Shown piece by piece: positions 22,027 through 32,746 of a stretch of DNA of 64,000 nt (positions are counted from its first letter, which is position 1; each line of letters begins with the position of its first letter). The notes beneath the pieces were generated by a model that was given only the letters and a program-made list of their open reading frames with translations, did not search any database and was not told where the DNA came from. A program made the position numbers and the translations under genes. The stretch comes from Larix kaempferi. Lineage: Eukaryota; Streptophyta; Pinopsida; Pinales; Pinaceae. The stretch covers positions 5,284,501 through 5,348,500 of the forward strand of contig BSBM01000076.1 in assembly GCA_027924585.1 (NCBI GenBank), read 5' to 3'.

Positions 22027-22290
22027 CTATGCTTTTAGCCTGACATTCTTTGCTTGGAAATTGTTTTTCACTTGTTGTATGATGAGCTCTGCATCTCCAA
22101 ATATCTTCAGACACATGATTCCCATTTCTTTAGCAGCCTTTTCTCCCAACAGCAAAGCCTCATACTCTGCTATATTGTTGGTAGTCTTGAAATCTATTTT
22201 ATAAGACAAATGCATAGTCTCCTTTGAAGGAGAGATCAAAACTACACCTACACCTGTTGAGGCTTGAGTACTGTCACCATCAAAAAACAT
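22027..22290 (-). pseudogene. Tat-1 archaeal-type RNase H, upstream of RT
   Basis: This is a second RNase H, distinct from the degenerate Ty3-type one. Its active-site pattern is intact: DGDST near the start, then E in TNNIAEYEALLLG, then D in FGDAELIIQQV. The TNN.AEYEAL signature is that of the archaeal-type RNase H carried by Tat-lineage plant elements. In many such elements it lies between the Ty3 RNase H and integrase, whereas here it sits between protease and RT. It is in frame with the protease, separated by one stop at 22294. Confidence 0.85.
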
Positions 22291-22293
22291 GCT

Positions 22294-22999
22294 CTAGACA
22301 GAAGTGGTTACTTCTTCAAATTGCTGACAAGTAGGCTTTGTGAGTTGCAACGGTGCTGGATGAGAGTCATCGATTTGCATAATACATACCCCAAAGTCTG
22401 TGTCCAATGCAGAGATGGGATGATTTATAGAATTATTTTCATTACTGATGATGTAGGCAAGTTGATTTTCTCTATAGAGTCTTTTGGTTTCACCTCCAAA
22501 CATCAGGATTGTAGCATAAGCAGGATCCATCTGTAGGGTACCTCCTAGCCTTTTACTCCATGAACGGGACAAGAGGAGGCCAAACTTGGGTGGGATATCA
22601 AAAACTACTACATCCATCACTATGCTTTTTGTAGGCAGTTGGGAGAGATTTATGACAAGGTCTTTTATGAGGCCTAGGCATCTAACTTTCCTAGAGTCAA
22701 AAGAGAAAAGATCATGGTAAGGTTTTGTGATGTTAATCCCAAGCTCATCCATCATTGCTTTTTTCATAAGATTGTGGGATGCTCCTGAGTCTAGCAAACA
22801 ATTGTGAAGGATTTTGTCATGGATGTTCAGGGATATAGAAAGGTGGACAAGACTCATCCAGTTCTTGAACCATAGGACCTAGGGTTACTGAGGGCTTATC
22901 ATCTTGCAAATTTACAAAGTCAACATCTATGGGTGTCTTTGGTTGAAGGGATTTCAATATAGATGACTTGAAGGAATCATTCTTCATAAGCTCTATCAA
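22294..22999 (-). pseudogene. Tat-1 aspartic protease
   Basis: The retroviral-type aspartic protease would cut the polyprotein. The active site is LLDSGASHNLM at about 22790, followed by the flap-side pattern VVFDIPPKFGLLLSRSW, typical of plant Ty3 elements. A linker at 22999-22817 (FVNLQDDKPSVTLG) is in another frame, so a frameshift separates gag from protease near 22830. A TAG-type stop ends the segment just before the archaeal-type RNase H. Confidence 0.85.
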
Positions 23000-23070
23000 T
23001 GGAAAAGGGATTTTCAGTTTCTGAATTTCTGATTAAAGATTGAAAGAGTAAGACAATTTGTCAGAAGTTC

Positions 23071-24996
23071 TTACCTCTTGTGATGGAGATTTAAGTTGAA
23101 TCTAATCATGGACTGAAGGTTGTAATGGGATTTGATGCTGTTTTGAAGGAGCAACAATCTGTTTGTAGGAGAAGCAATCTTTTTTGCATGAGGAGAAAAT
23201 TGTTTTGTAGGGACAAGATTCTTCTTTCCGGGAGAAACAATCAAAGGCTTTTTAGCAGCAGGCTTGGACCTCAAATTGTAACCTCCTTGATCATCTTCCT
23301 GATACAAGGATTCTTCAGTGATCTGCTCGTTCATGAGGGATTCCTCATAATCTGATTGTGTCAAGAAAGAGGGATCAACTTCATCTTCCATGCAATTGAT
23401 ATTGTCTTCTTCCTCTCCTTCTCCCTGAGTAAGCTCTTGTTCTTCTTCCAACATAGCATTTTGCAAAGGAGCTCTGATTCTTTGTTCTTCAGCTGGGTTC
23501 CTATCCCTTTGGAGGATCTGAGCCTGTGGGTTATTTCTTCTGTAAGGAAAAGTATTAGGGTTTCTGGGAACAAAGTCATTTGGTCCTTTACCTCTTGCAG
23601 GTTGTTGACCTTGAACTTTCAGTTTAGACATTTCAGATGTTAAGTTGTCCAACATCTTGGCCTTTTTTTCCATTTTTGTTTCTGATGAAGAAGGAGGATC
23701 TGGATATTGCTTCTTTCTGTCCATTTTTCCCTTAAGTTTCTGATATGCAACAATATTAGACTCAACTTCAAGAGCATCATCTTGCATGAGTGATAAAGAA
23801 GCAGATCTTCTTTCTCTGAGAACAAGACAAAACTCGGAATCAAAAGCATTTGCATAAGTGATTTTGGATGAAGTATCTGTAGGTTTGATCTCAACAGGGA
23901 TCTTGCTGAACATTTTGTTAAATCTCTTTGTGAAATTTGAAACAGACTCGCCATTTTCTCTCTTCAAATTACTAAATTATGTGATATAGTAGAGGTGGTC
24001 TCTTCTTTCTCCCCAATGCTTCAAAAATATGTCATCTAGAGCTTCAATGTCAGCTACTGATCCAGTAGGTAACTCTTTGAACCATTTCCTATCTTGACCA
24101 TCTAAACTCTGCACAAAAACCCTAGTCCACACATCCTCTTGCTCAATATTTATGTTCTTAGCATAATTGTAGAATGCCTCTAAATGTTCTTCAACTGTAA
24201 AGTCTCCCCCTCCAGTAAACTTAGGCATATATTTTTGGTAATCTCCAGTAGGCATAGCAGAAAGGGGGTTAGGAAAATTTAGAGGGGCATATCTGGAAAC
24301 GAGGATCTTTTCCATCTTAGTCATAGGGACATTCATAGTGGATGTGGGTATGGAAGGGACATAAGAAGATGTTGTTGGTGTGGGTGGTATCTGAGGAGGT
24401 ACAGGTGGTGATAAATGTGGTAGGTTTAACTCAGTGGAGTCGCCAAGAATTTAGGTGAGAAGACTCATTGGCTGATAAGGAAAAAAGGAATCCTTATAGA
24501 ACTATCCAAGTAATAAGGCCAACTTCTCTTCATGTTTATCTAAAGTATCTTGCAAGATATTTTCAATGGCAGGAAAATTGGTATGAACATGAGAATAGTT
24601 TTATTCAAGCTCATTTTGTAAGGGATTTAGGAAAGAGGAACAATCCTCTTATTTGATAAGCTCTAGAACTTCTTTTCCTAAGTAAGATTGGATGATATGT
24701 TCAAAAATTGGATCTACAATAGCAGAAGTGGTTGAAGATTCCTCAACTTTCAAATTTTCTAATTCACTTATAATTTTCTGAGAACTAGATGCTTCAGTAG
24801 AAGAAGATTTAAAGGGAGGTCTATTTGATATAACAGAAGAAGTACCTCTAGAAGTACCTGATGTGGTTCCTCTTGTAGATATGGAAATTTGTCTTTGCGA
24901 AGCTCTTCCTCTCCTTATAATCTGTTCAGGATCTGAAACAGGTGCCACTGGTGGCCTTTTAGTATTTGTTCTGGTACTTGGTCTTCTCGAAGCCAC
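23071..24996 (-). pseudogene. Tat-1 gag
   Basis: All segments are in one frame. The start ATG at 24996-24994 is about 110 bp after the PBS and opens with a Ser/Thr/Arg-rich N-terminus (MASRRPSTRTNTKRP). The capsid domain (Retrotrans_gag) lies at 24225-23750 with YMPKFTGG, EEHLEAFYNYAKNI, WFKELPTGS, FLKHWG, NFTKRFNKM. The C-terminal part is highly charged, with an acidic QGEGEEEDN stretch and no clear CCHC knuckle. Stops lie at 24651-24649, near 24600 and at 23979-23977. Confidence 0.85.
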
Positions 24997-25113
24997 TTTG
25001 TTCCAATGGAGTCGCCAGATAGCTGATTACAACCAGGATAATGTCCACACTTTGCCTATCATCAAAGTTGGATGTATGTTGTTTCCCAAGGAAGCTGAGC
25101 TTCAATCTCTTCT

Positions 25114-25130
25114 CCCCGGCAACGGTGCCA
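25114..25130 (-). other. Tat-1 primer-binding site (tRNA-Asp)
   Basis: The plus strand CCCCGGCAACGGTGCCA equals the 3' end of plant tRNA-Asp with CCA, except for one C/T difference. It sits 3 nt from the 5' LTR. tRNA-Asp priming is known for Tat and Athila elements. Confidence 0.88.
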
Positions 25131-26196
25131 AAATGTTAGCACTCCAGGAAACTCTTCTAGGTTGCAACTCGAAGATGCTTGGTAACTTAATGATTTTCTC
25201 AATTGGATCAAGTCGGATGACTAACACTAGGTTTTACTAAATCAAAGCATGCATAGATATATCAATGGACAAGGATTTTAACCAACTTTGTTCAGGGGTT
25301 TTGGATAAAATATATGGATGGACAGATCTTATATCATCAACAGAAACATACATAAACTATATTTACGAATGGCCAATGTTATAAACAAATGATACTTGTA
25401 CAGCTCAGTCAATCAGTCTAATGAAAATATGACAATTCTCAGACACTAGATCAGCTTAAAGAAATGAAACACTCATTCAAATACAAGCATAGAATGGATA
25501 ATAAGTGAAACTGAACATCATAGGCAAAAGAAGATTAGATTATGATATATAATGAGAAGTCTGAAAAAGTACAATATGTGTGCCAATATCCAAAATCGAA
25601 CCTGTATTTCTTCTGAATTTTTAGGCTTTATAGCCTTTACATGACAGTTCCAGATCCTAAGAAAAAGGATCTGTTTTACTAAAGATGGACAATTAAAAAC
25701 AGATTACAATAAAATAGGAAAAGATCCTATTTTAATGGTCAAAACATTATCTTCAACTAATCTTCAGGGTCTTCGACAGCTGCAATGATCTTGAGATGTT
25801 GATGGAGGAAATTTGAAATTCCTACCTAGAAGACAATTCATCTCTTTACTAAAAATAGGTAAGAAGCCTTACTTCTTCCATTTCCCTGGCATCTTCAAAA
25901 CTGAAATAGAACCTTAATATTTATACCTCTGCTCCTCATCTTGCATTAGAAACCATCTTCGAGGTATCTAGTTTTAAGAATCTCGTCTCTGTACAAAATG
26001 GCAGCCTTCTGCATTGTTATACATTTTCGATGGCTAGAAAGGCTAGAATTTAATTATGTTAGCAACCGAAAGCTCTGCTTTCGGTGGCTAATGAACAATT
26101 CGACATGTTCGCCTAAGCCATCAAAAGCTCTATTTGTTTTAGTTTGTAAAATTTCGCAAAAATGTATGGCCTTGCATCTTCTAATCTTCATTTTTT

Positions 26197-27542
26197 CTAA
26201 TTGAGATCTTCTGCACCCTGAGCTAGGTCTGGACTATCAGCAAGACTGAGGACTGTTGCTGCTAAGGTTTCAAGGTATGAGTGTGTCTTAGGCTGGGGCT
26301 TTGGAGACATCTTCTTATTTCTCAGAAGCTTGACCTTCCTATTCAACTTGATGTTGTCTCTTATCAACCTTATATTTCTCTCCTTTAACTTATTATGCTT
26401 TTTAGTTATCCCTTGGAAGGAGACATATAATTCAGTATTTCTTTCAGTCAACTTTTCATTCCTTTTCTTAATTACTCTTTGAAGTATTTCGAGTTCATAT
26501 ACCTGTCTGAGAAGTTGATTGATCTTCTATGCGGAATACTTCTTTGCCTTGTTGGTCGATGCTTTAGCAACCTGCTGATCTTGCTCAACCTGAAGCTCTT
26601 GCCCTGTCACAGCTTCCTCATGTTCTGCTTCAACTTCTTGCTGCTCATCATCTTCAGAATCTGTGTAAGGGAGGTTTAAAATGTTTTTAATTTTTGGAGA
26701 ATTTCTCCTTCTATACCCTCACTGAAAACTAGTTTCTTTTTAGCCCTTTTAGGCTTGGAAGATGGAGAGGGTTGATCAATTGCAATTGGGGAAATGGCTC
26801 TCCTTTTCCTCTTTCCACTTCTGGGAGTGGAATATTTCTTTGAAGAGGATTTCTTATTATCTTTGGGTTTTAGCTCTGTTTTAAACTCATTAAAAAACAG
26901 GAAATGTGCCCAGCCAATGTTCCTTCTTTGGAGTAATTCACCAACCAAGAGCCTGATCAAACCATGATGAGATAACCTGCCTACAACTTTACTTGGATTA
27001 GCTTGGACTTGATGGGCCATCTTAGTCAAGCTTTTGTGTACATAAAAAGGCAGGTTCAAGGGGCTCCTTCCAGTGAAGTGATTCATCAATTTGAAATGTT
27101 AAATCATTACTCTATTATATCTGCCCTCACAGGTTATATAGACAAGGATTGAATTCAACAGGTGCTGCCATTTTTCTTCAAGATAGGACGTGGGAATGTC
27201 CTTCTTCCATATAATATTTTTGTGTCCTGGCTTCAGGTAGGACTTGAATTCCATATCCTTTGTGGCAGTAGTTTTAAACCAGGTTTCTCCTATCCTTCAA
27301 AGTTTTGTAACTTCAGATATGAGAGCTTCATTGACCTCGAATTCTTCTCTGCCAATTACTGCCTTTCTACCATCAAAAGTTCTAGCAAAAGCTTCTGCTG
27401 CCTACTGGTGTGATCCCTGTAGTTTTTCACAAAACTTATAGCAGCCTGTGTCCTTGAAAAGTTGACACACTTCGGGGTGTGACTCAAGATAACAGATTTC
27501 ATCGAGCTCCTTCCTGAGGACTGGTCCTCCTCCTTTTTTCAT
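26197..27542 (-). pseudogene. LTR-encoded coiled-coil protein, copy 2
   Basis: This is the 5'-LTR counterpart of the ORF at 11076-9729, starting at the ATG 27542-27540. It keeps the same domains but has its own lesions: a CAG-to-TAG change after SHQ, a TGA near the VTKL motif, a TAT-to-TAA change after RVMI, a one-base deletion in the GGAGAA run near 26700, a stop in the linker before the coiled coil, and a final CAG-to-TAG that shortens the tail. The lesions differ from those of copy 1, so both descend from an LTR in which the ORF was open for about 450 codons. It retains the 8 bp that copy 1 lost. Confidence 0.75.
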
Positions 27543-27746
27543 CTATTAATTGTTTCTTGACACTTGCAATCAAAAAATTTGAGCTTGGGAGACAAGGTCG
27601 ACGTGAATTCAGGAAAGAGTAGACTTGGCGACAGGTAGAAGTGAAAGATGAAGGACGTGTTTGGCTGAAAACCTGACTTTGAGGGATGTGGATGGATAGA
27701 CTGATCATGAGAGTTTAAATGACTTGTCAATTTTGGTAGATGGGGG

Positions 27747-27753
27747 TTTTATA
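27747..27753 (-). promoter_or_regulatory. TATA box of Tat-1 5' LTR
   Basis: The minus strand reads TGTATAAAAC at the same relative place as 11286-11280, about 205 bp before the ORF start at 27542. Transcription from here would make the LTR ORF the first cistron of the element RNA. Confidence 0.6.
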
Positions 27754-28350
27754 CAAACCCGTGGGAAATTTTGAAATTGAATTTTTGCATAATTACAAAG
27801 GATGCGCAGTTTTAAATGTCGAATTGATAGGATAGGGTAAGGTTCAATCAATTAGGATTAGAACATCATTGCAGCAGGTTTCGAATTGATCAGATTGTGT
27901 CTTAACTTGCTTTGATTCTTTTCGGCGGCTACGGAAAAGATGATCCTCCTTCAAAATTCTGGGATTTGACCTTTGATTTGATCTTTAACTGTTTTGAAAC
28001 TGCCTCACTTTCGATAGCTAGGATAATTTTGCCTTTAAGCATGTGGGCTGTCGAAATGTTTGAAACCGCCTTCGATTTCAGTAGCTTGAAGGATCTCATC
28101 TTCATGCTGTAAGCTACCGAAAGCTGGGTTTTCGATGGCTAATGAATAGTTGAAATGTCCGCCTAAGCCACCGAAACTTGAGTTTTCTTTTTTGAATAAA
28201 AAGTAAAATGCAATGTTTTTTCAAACTTTATTACCTACTTAAAACTCTAAAAAATGAGCCAAATTTTTTTTTTAAAAATGTATTTTTCAATGACTTCCTA
28301 TCACCTAGAATAACAAACTTGACTATGTTATTTGAGGAGATAACACGTTG

Positions 28351-28445
28351 GATGTGGAATTAATTTCTGCATCCAAAGAGTGCTCCCGCTCGAAATTTTA
28401 GTAAAAACAAAGGGATATATCTTGAAAATACGAACCAAAAAGGTA
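28351..28445. mobile_element. Foldback/MITE-like element, part 2
   Basis: This is the outer half of the right arm of the foldback whose first part is at 8416-8674. Its reverse complement matches 8416-8513, including the GAGCGGGAGCACTC block. It lies immediately outside the second CGTTG TSD of the Tat element. Confidence 0.85.
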
Positions 28446-28852
28446 TTTTTTTTTTTATGACAAATATCTCAAGTCAACCATTATGTTGACTAATTTTATT
28501 GAAATTCTATTGGTTCTTGAATTCCAACTCATCAAGAAATTATGGTTGGCTCGTTTTCTTATATGATAGCTCGTTTTCTTATAAGGCCCATTTTAGACCT
28601 CAAATTTCCTCTAATGATCTTTCCTTCACAAAATAAACAAACGTGACTTAATCTCAAGTTGAGATCACTTAAATCATTTGTCTCCAAAATTTATAAAAGT
28701 CACTTTTATTCATTAAATAATAAAAGTACCCAACTTAACTTTATAAAATCACTTTATAAATTCAATTTACTAGAGATAGACATTTGGTTGGTCACTTCAA
28801 CTTGCTAGGTACCATCATTGGAGAAGTACCCCCAAGCTACCAAAAGCTAACA
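28446..28852 (-). repeat. Copia-2 3' LTR, second part
   Basis: This matches the LTR at 37990-38182, sharing AACTTAATCTCAAGTTGAGATCA, the ATTCATTAAATAATAAAAGT block and the end GGAGAAGTACCCCCAAGC..CTAACA. Its first part is at 7434-8415. The first ~180 bp here have no counterpart in the other LTR. Confidence 0.75.
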
Positions 28853-29102
28853 CTCCCTCTTAGTGAGGGAGGTACTTCTAGCACCTCCACCACCTATATC
28901 TATCTCCAATCCCATCACATTTTCTGTTGTAGCTGCCCCCTCTAACTCATAAGCATGTCCTACTACCAATCCTGGAACCTGAGCTGAAAACCTATGTCAG
29001 TCACCCATGCTCAAAGGAGTCTCCTCACACTCTGAGCATCCTGCAGTGTCATCTCATACCAACTGAATTTTCTGACAGAATTATATGAATCATCACATTC
29101 AC
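28853..29102 (-). pseudogene. Copia-2 internal 3' tail and PPT
   Basis: On the minus strand this reads from the insertion point of the 29103-36493 element: SWYEMTLQDAQSVRRLL, then a Gly-rich acidic segment, then the PPT CTAAGAGGGAG at 28863-28853 directly before the LTR. It continues the frame that ends LGSVLVLETSE at 36500. No integrase, RT or RNase H lies in between, so this element encoded only gag, protease and a short C-terminal tail. Confidence 0.65.
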
Positions 29103-31268
29103 TGTAGTGTCCCTTTTTGGAAACATTAGGCACACTATCACAAAATATTTCAATAGAGACTTAAAACTTTAGACATTAGACGCATTCTTTCTCAAAACCC
29201 TCATTGACAATGAATTTCACACTGATTCCATGGTTACGAGACAACTGAGGTAGCTCTAGGAAGGTGATATAGAGCTTCTAATTGCATTGACAATATTATA
29301 TATGTGGCTTCTTGATATTGTGTGGCTGACAACTTTTCACAAACACTTCACATACATCCTCCTTCAGTATTTTGTCTAGTTTTGAAACTAGGAAGACTAA
29401 GAGACTAGCATTTATTTGTCTTGTTCCAAACACCTCCATACCTTTCCAAAATTATTCTGGAAGGACCCTATGGGATTTAACACATCCTAATAGACCTCAA
29501 ACACTCAATGGTCGAATCAGAAAACTCCTTTTGACATGTTATTCAAGTCTACTCAAATTTGGCCAATTTCAAACTTTGAACTAGTGAACCCAAACTGCTC
29601 CAAATGCACCCAAATGCTTTCAAATTATGGATGGATGGGGTTGATGGGTCTTAGGACATCCTAATACATATATTATACATTTATACATTCATTAAATAAA
29701 TCCATGGCTTGCATTTCTCAAGAAGGAAAGAAGGGGGAAAACACTAGTGAATTCGAGGGTTAAAACCCCACTAGTCAATGACCTTTTTGGCTTCCCAAAC
29801 AGTGTACAACCTCCCCTAAATTATGAACATATAATTTTATTTGATTGAGGACCTCAAGGGAAACCACAATGCATCGTTAATCAGGTTCTATAGTCTTCTA
29901 TCACTGCCATAAAACCGAATATTTTGAGACATAGAAATTGCATGGAAAAGTTAACAATGGACATGGAACTTGCTTCACAAACTTTAATAAAAAACCAAAG
30001 GGGTCTGCATATAGTATATTGTTAATAAAAATTACATCATAGGCTGCTCGAAACATCAGAAAATTCTCATATAATTTCTGATACAAATAGATATAAAATT
30101 ACTCCAAAAATTCCATATGAAAATAGAGGGGAAACTAGCTCGAATTCATGGTTTGCTTGCAATGTTTACATAAAATACATGGAATTTCGAGATATGGATC
30201 AAATTTTCAGCTCAATACAGTGATATACATCATATACAATCATAATGGATTCACAAAATCATTCTCCACAAATTTTAAACAATTATGAATGTGCCATCAA
30301 CAAATGAACATGGGCATTGAGAGAAGATTGTGAGAAGAGATAGTGGCGAAAGACATGAGAGATGAAATTGAACTATAGAGGCACTTGAACCTGCAACAAA
30401 ACACCTTCATTAAGGTATTATAAGAGGTCTGGATGGACTCTCCTCCAACCAAATTGGACGGGGATATTTCACCTTCGAAATTGGTTCAATGGCAGGGAGG
30501 ATGAACATCCACCGTGCAAGGACAAGCTAATGATCTCCCAAATTGAAAATATGCAAATGAAAAATGATCAAAAACTCACCCAATTCGACTTGATCCTCTT
30601 TTAATAACCTCATTTACCTCCTTCCCCTCCAATAAACTCAAATTTCCCTCCTCTTGGTTCATTAACTCGAATTAGTGTGAATATTGGTTGTTACATTAAC
30701 CTAAGTGACACTTGTCTTGATTTTGCTTAATATCCGTCATGAATTTCTACTTGGAATCCTTCATGAAGTGTCCTTGGGATCTGCACATCTCATGTTCCCT
30801 CTTTGGGTCTATTTTTCGCTCTTACATGTCATAAATGTCATAATAGTTGTAAGAGAATCTATCATAAGTGTCATAAGGTGTCATAGGGTTGTCATAGAAT
30901 CTATCATTGACTAAAAATAGTTGTGTGACTTTGCACCTTCCCCGTGGGAGTTACTTATCCCTCCAAATTCGAATTTGAGTATGGTTCCATGTGTAAAGGA
31001 GGAATATTCCCTCATGTGGACCCCACATATCCATTTATGCACCCCCAAGTCCAACTAGGACCCCATTCCACTTCATTTTGGAGCAATTAATGATTTTTCC
31101 ATTATTTATTGGCCTATTTTCCAGCATAATTTAGAATTTTGATTTTCCATGAGAAACTATAAGCCTTGGGGTTAAATCTTAATGTTTTAATTTTCCCACA
31201 TAACCATTAGGAATTGGATAGGCCAACTTAATTGTTTATCTGAAAATTATTTAATTGGGGACATTATT
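29103..31268 (-). repeat. LARD-like element 3' LTR
   Basis: This is collinear with 34384-36493 (for example GGAAACATTAGGCAC versus GGAAAAATTAGGCAC at the left tip). It contains a cluster of TGTCATA words at 30826-30905. The right tip has lost its terminal CA through mutation. Confidence 0.9.
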
Positions 31269-31280
31269 GTCCTCCCCACC
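31269..31280 (-). other. LARD-like element polypurine tract
   Basis: The minus strand reads GGTGGGGAGGAC directly before the 3' LTR. Confidence 0.75.
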
Positions 31281-32746
31281 AAAGATTTCTTATCCTCAAT
31301 CAATTTCAAACATGGACGTTGAATAACCTACTTTCCTTCTAAAACTTTGCTTCCAACATGTTCCAAAGATCAGTTGAACCTTCATACTTGCATTGAGATT
31401 TCCAACTTAACTCCTACCATCAATCCATGATTGAACTTTCTTGGAACACTTCCTTGCAACATAGAGTTTGAATTTACAAAACAACCAATTTTCCTTAGTT
31501 GTAATTGTGTATTTCCAAAAGTAAAGAGATGTGGATTTTTCATATTGATATCTCATGTGACATCACCACTAAACACCAAAAGATTAATTAAATCCATCAA
31601 AAAAAAATTGCACAATTAATCTTTACCTCCTTCATAATTTGGAAACCTTTTATGAACTTCCAACCCTTTTGCTCACTGTATAATTCTTTGAATTTTCCAT
31701 TGAGTTTCCAAACTTTGAGTTTTCAAGATTCCAATAAAATTTCAAAGAGGAACCACCATGCTTGCTACTGCACTACTCTAATTACAATCACCTAATTCGC
31801 AAGTGGTGACTCAATCTCCCATACTGCTTGTTTCCCCCAAAATTGAAACTAGTGAGACCAAAAATGATCCCAGGGTCCCAAATGATCATGATACATGCAT
31901 TATGTGAAATGTCTACTATGAAATTCCATGAACACCAAGCATGTGAAAACTGAATCCATCTCTCAAAAGGTCTCCTACATAGGAAACTGGAACACTACTC
32001 TGCAAAGATGAACTCAAAAAACTGAAGGTTGGTTTTCTCTCTCAAACCAACAATTGAACTATTGTTGCAAGTGTGTTGAAACCAAGCAATGTCAGGATCC
32101 CATTACTTGTATTGCACTCCAACAAATATGAGTTCTCTCCAACCCATACCATCAAGAAAGAGAATGAATGGATCCCACTACCTTATATGCATCCTTCCAA
32201 ACATCATGATCAACAAGAAGAGTATATCATCATGAAGGATGGAAAAATCAAAATACACTAGTGGAAGTTTATCACTTCTACTACAAAACAAAATTTATGC
32301 ACAACTCTCCCAAAAAGAATGCAACTTTGGAATGTAATGCCAAATCAAATTGAGTCTCTTCAATGATGCACGAAAGTGCGCATAATTAGGACTCATTCTC
32401 AAATGACATAAGAAATCATCATCAAAGAACCATGGATTCCCATGCAACTACTTACAAAATAAAAATGGTGTGTTCATGAGGTCTTTGCAAATGCAAGCAA
32501 TAATTTCACCCTTGGGAGTGCTCAACTCCAACATGTGTCTACTCACCCAATCCGATGGATAAACAAACACTCCAATTGAATGGTCCAAAAGGAAATCTTG
32601 AGGCTTCCCCAAGTGCACAACTCCAATGGCTCAACTTTATGCCATTGGTTCCACTCAAATGGTTCAAGTGGATTAGGGAGGCGTCAAAGGATGCAAGTGA
32701 ATGCCTTTGATGTTGATGAAAGGGATTTGGTGCTTTCATCAATCCA
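31281..32746. other. Interior of LARD-like element, no supported gene
   Basis: Only short open stretches occur here, in shifting frames on the minus strand. This may be the decayed 3' end of the element ORF, but no motif is recognisable. Confidence 0.45.

Larger units (their letters stand above)
8675..28345 (-). mobile_element. Tat-type Ty3/gypsy LTR retrotransposon (Tat-1)
   Basis: The element is complete in outline. It has LTRs at 8675-11878 and 25134-28345 that both start TGTTAG and end AACA on the plus strand, the 5-bp TSD CGTTG at 8670-8674 and 28346-28350, a PBS, a PPT, and gag-pol in minus orientation. Without the nested Copia-1 it is about 13 kb. The PBS matches the 3' end of tRNA-Asp, as in Tat and Athila elements. 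Gene order is gag, protease, archaeal-type RNase H, reverse transcriptase, degenerate RNase H, integrase without a chromodomain. The pol frame is preserved over long distances but carries many stops and at least two frameshifts, so the element is dead. Comparing about 260 bp of the two LTRs by eye gives roughly 5 percent difference. Confidence 0.95.
25134..28345 (-). repeat. Tat-1 5' LTR (3.2 kb, carries an ORF)
   Basis: This is the 5' LTR in element orientation, 3212 bp, and would drive transcription of the element. It has the same internal order as the other copy: hairpin modules at 28179-28047, TATA box at 27753-27747, ORF 27542-26197, hairpin module at 26129-26061. The PBS lies immediately to its left on the plus strand. 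Confidence 0.95.

Noticed and set aside
22264-23643. Plus-strand ORFs opposite Tat-1 gag and protease
   Set aside because: They are antisense to recognised gag and protease sequence and have no family match; an antisense gene is not supported.
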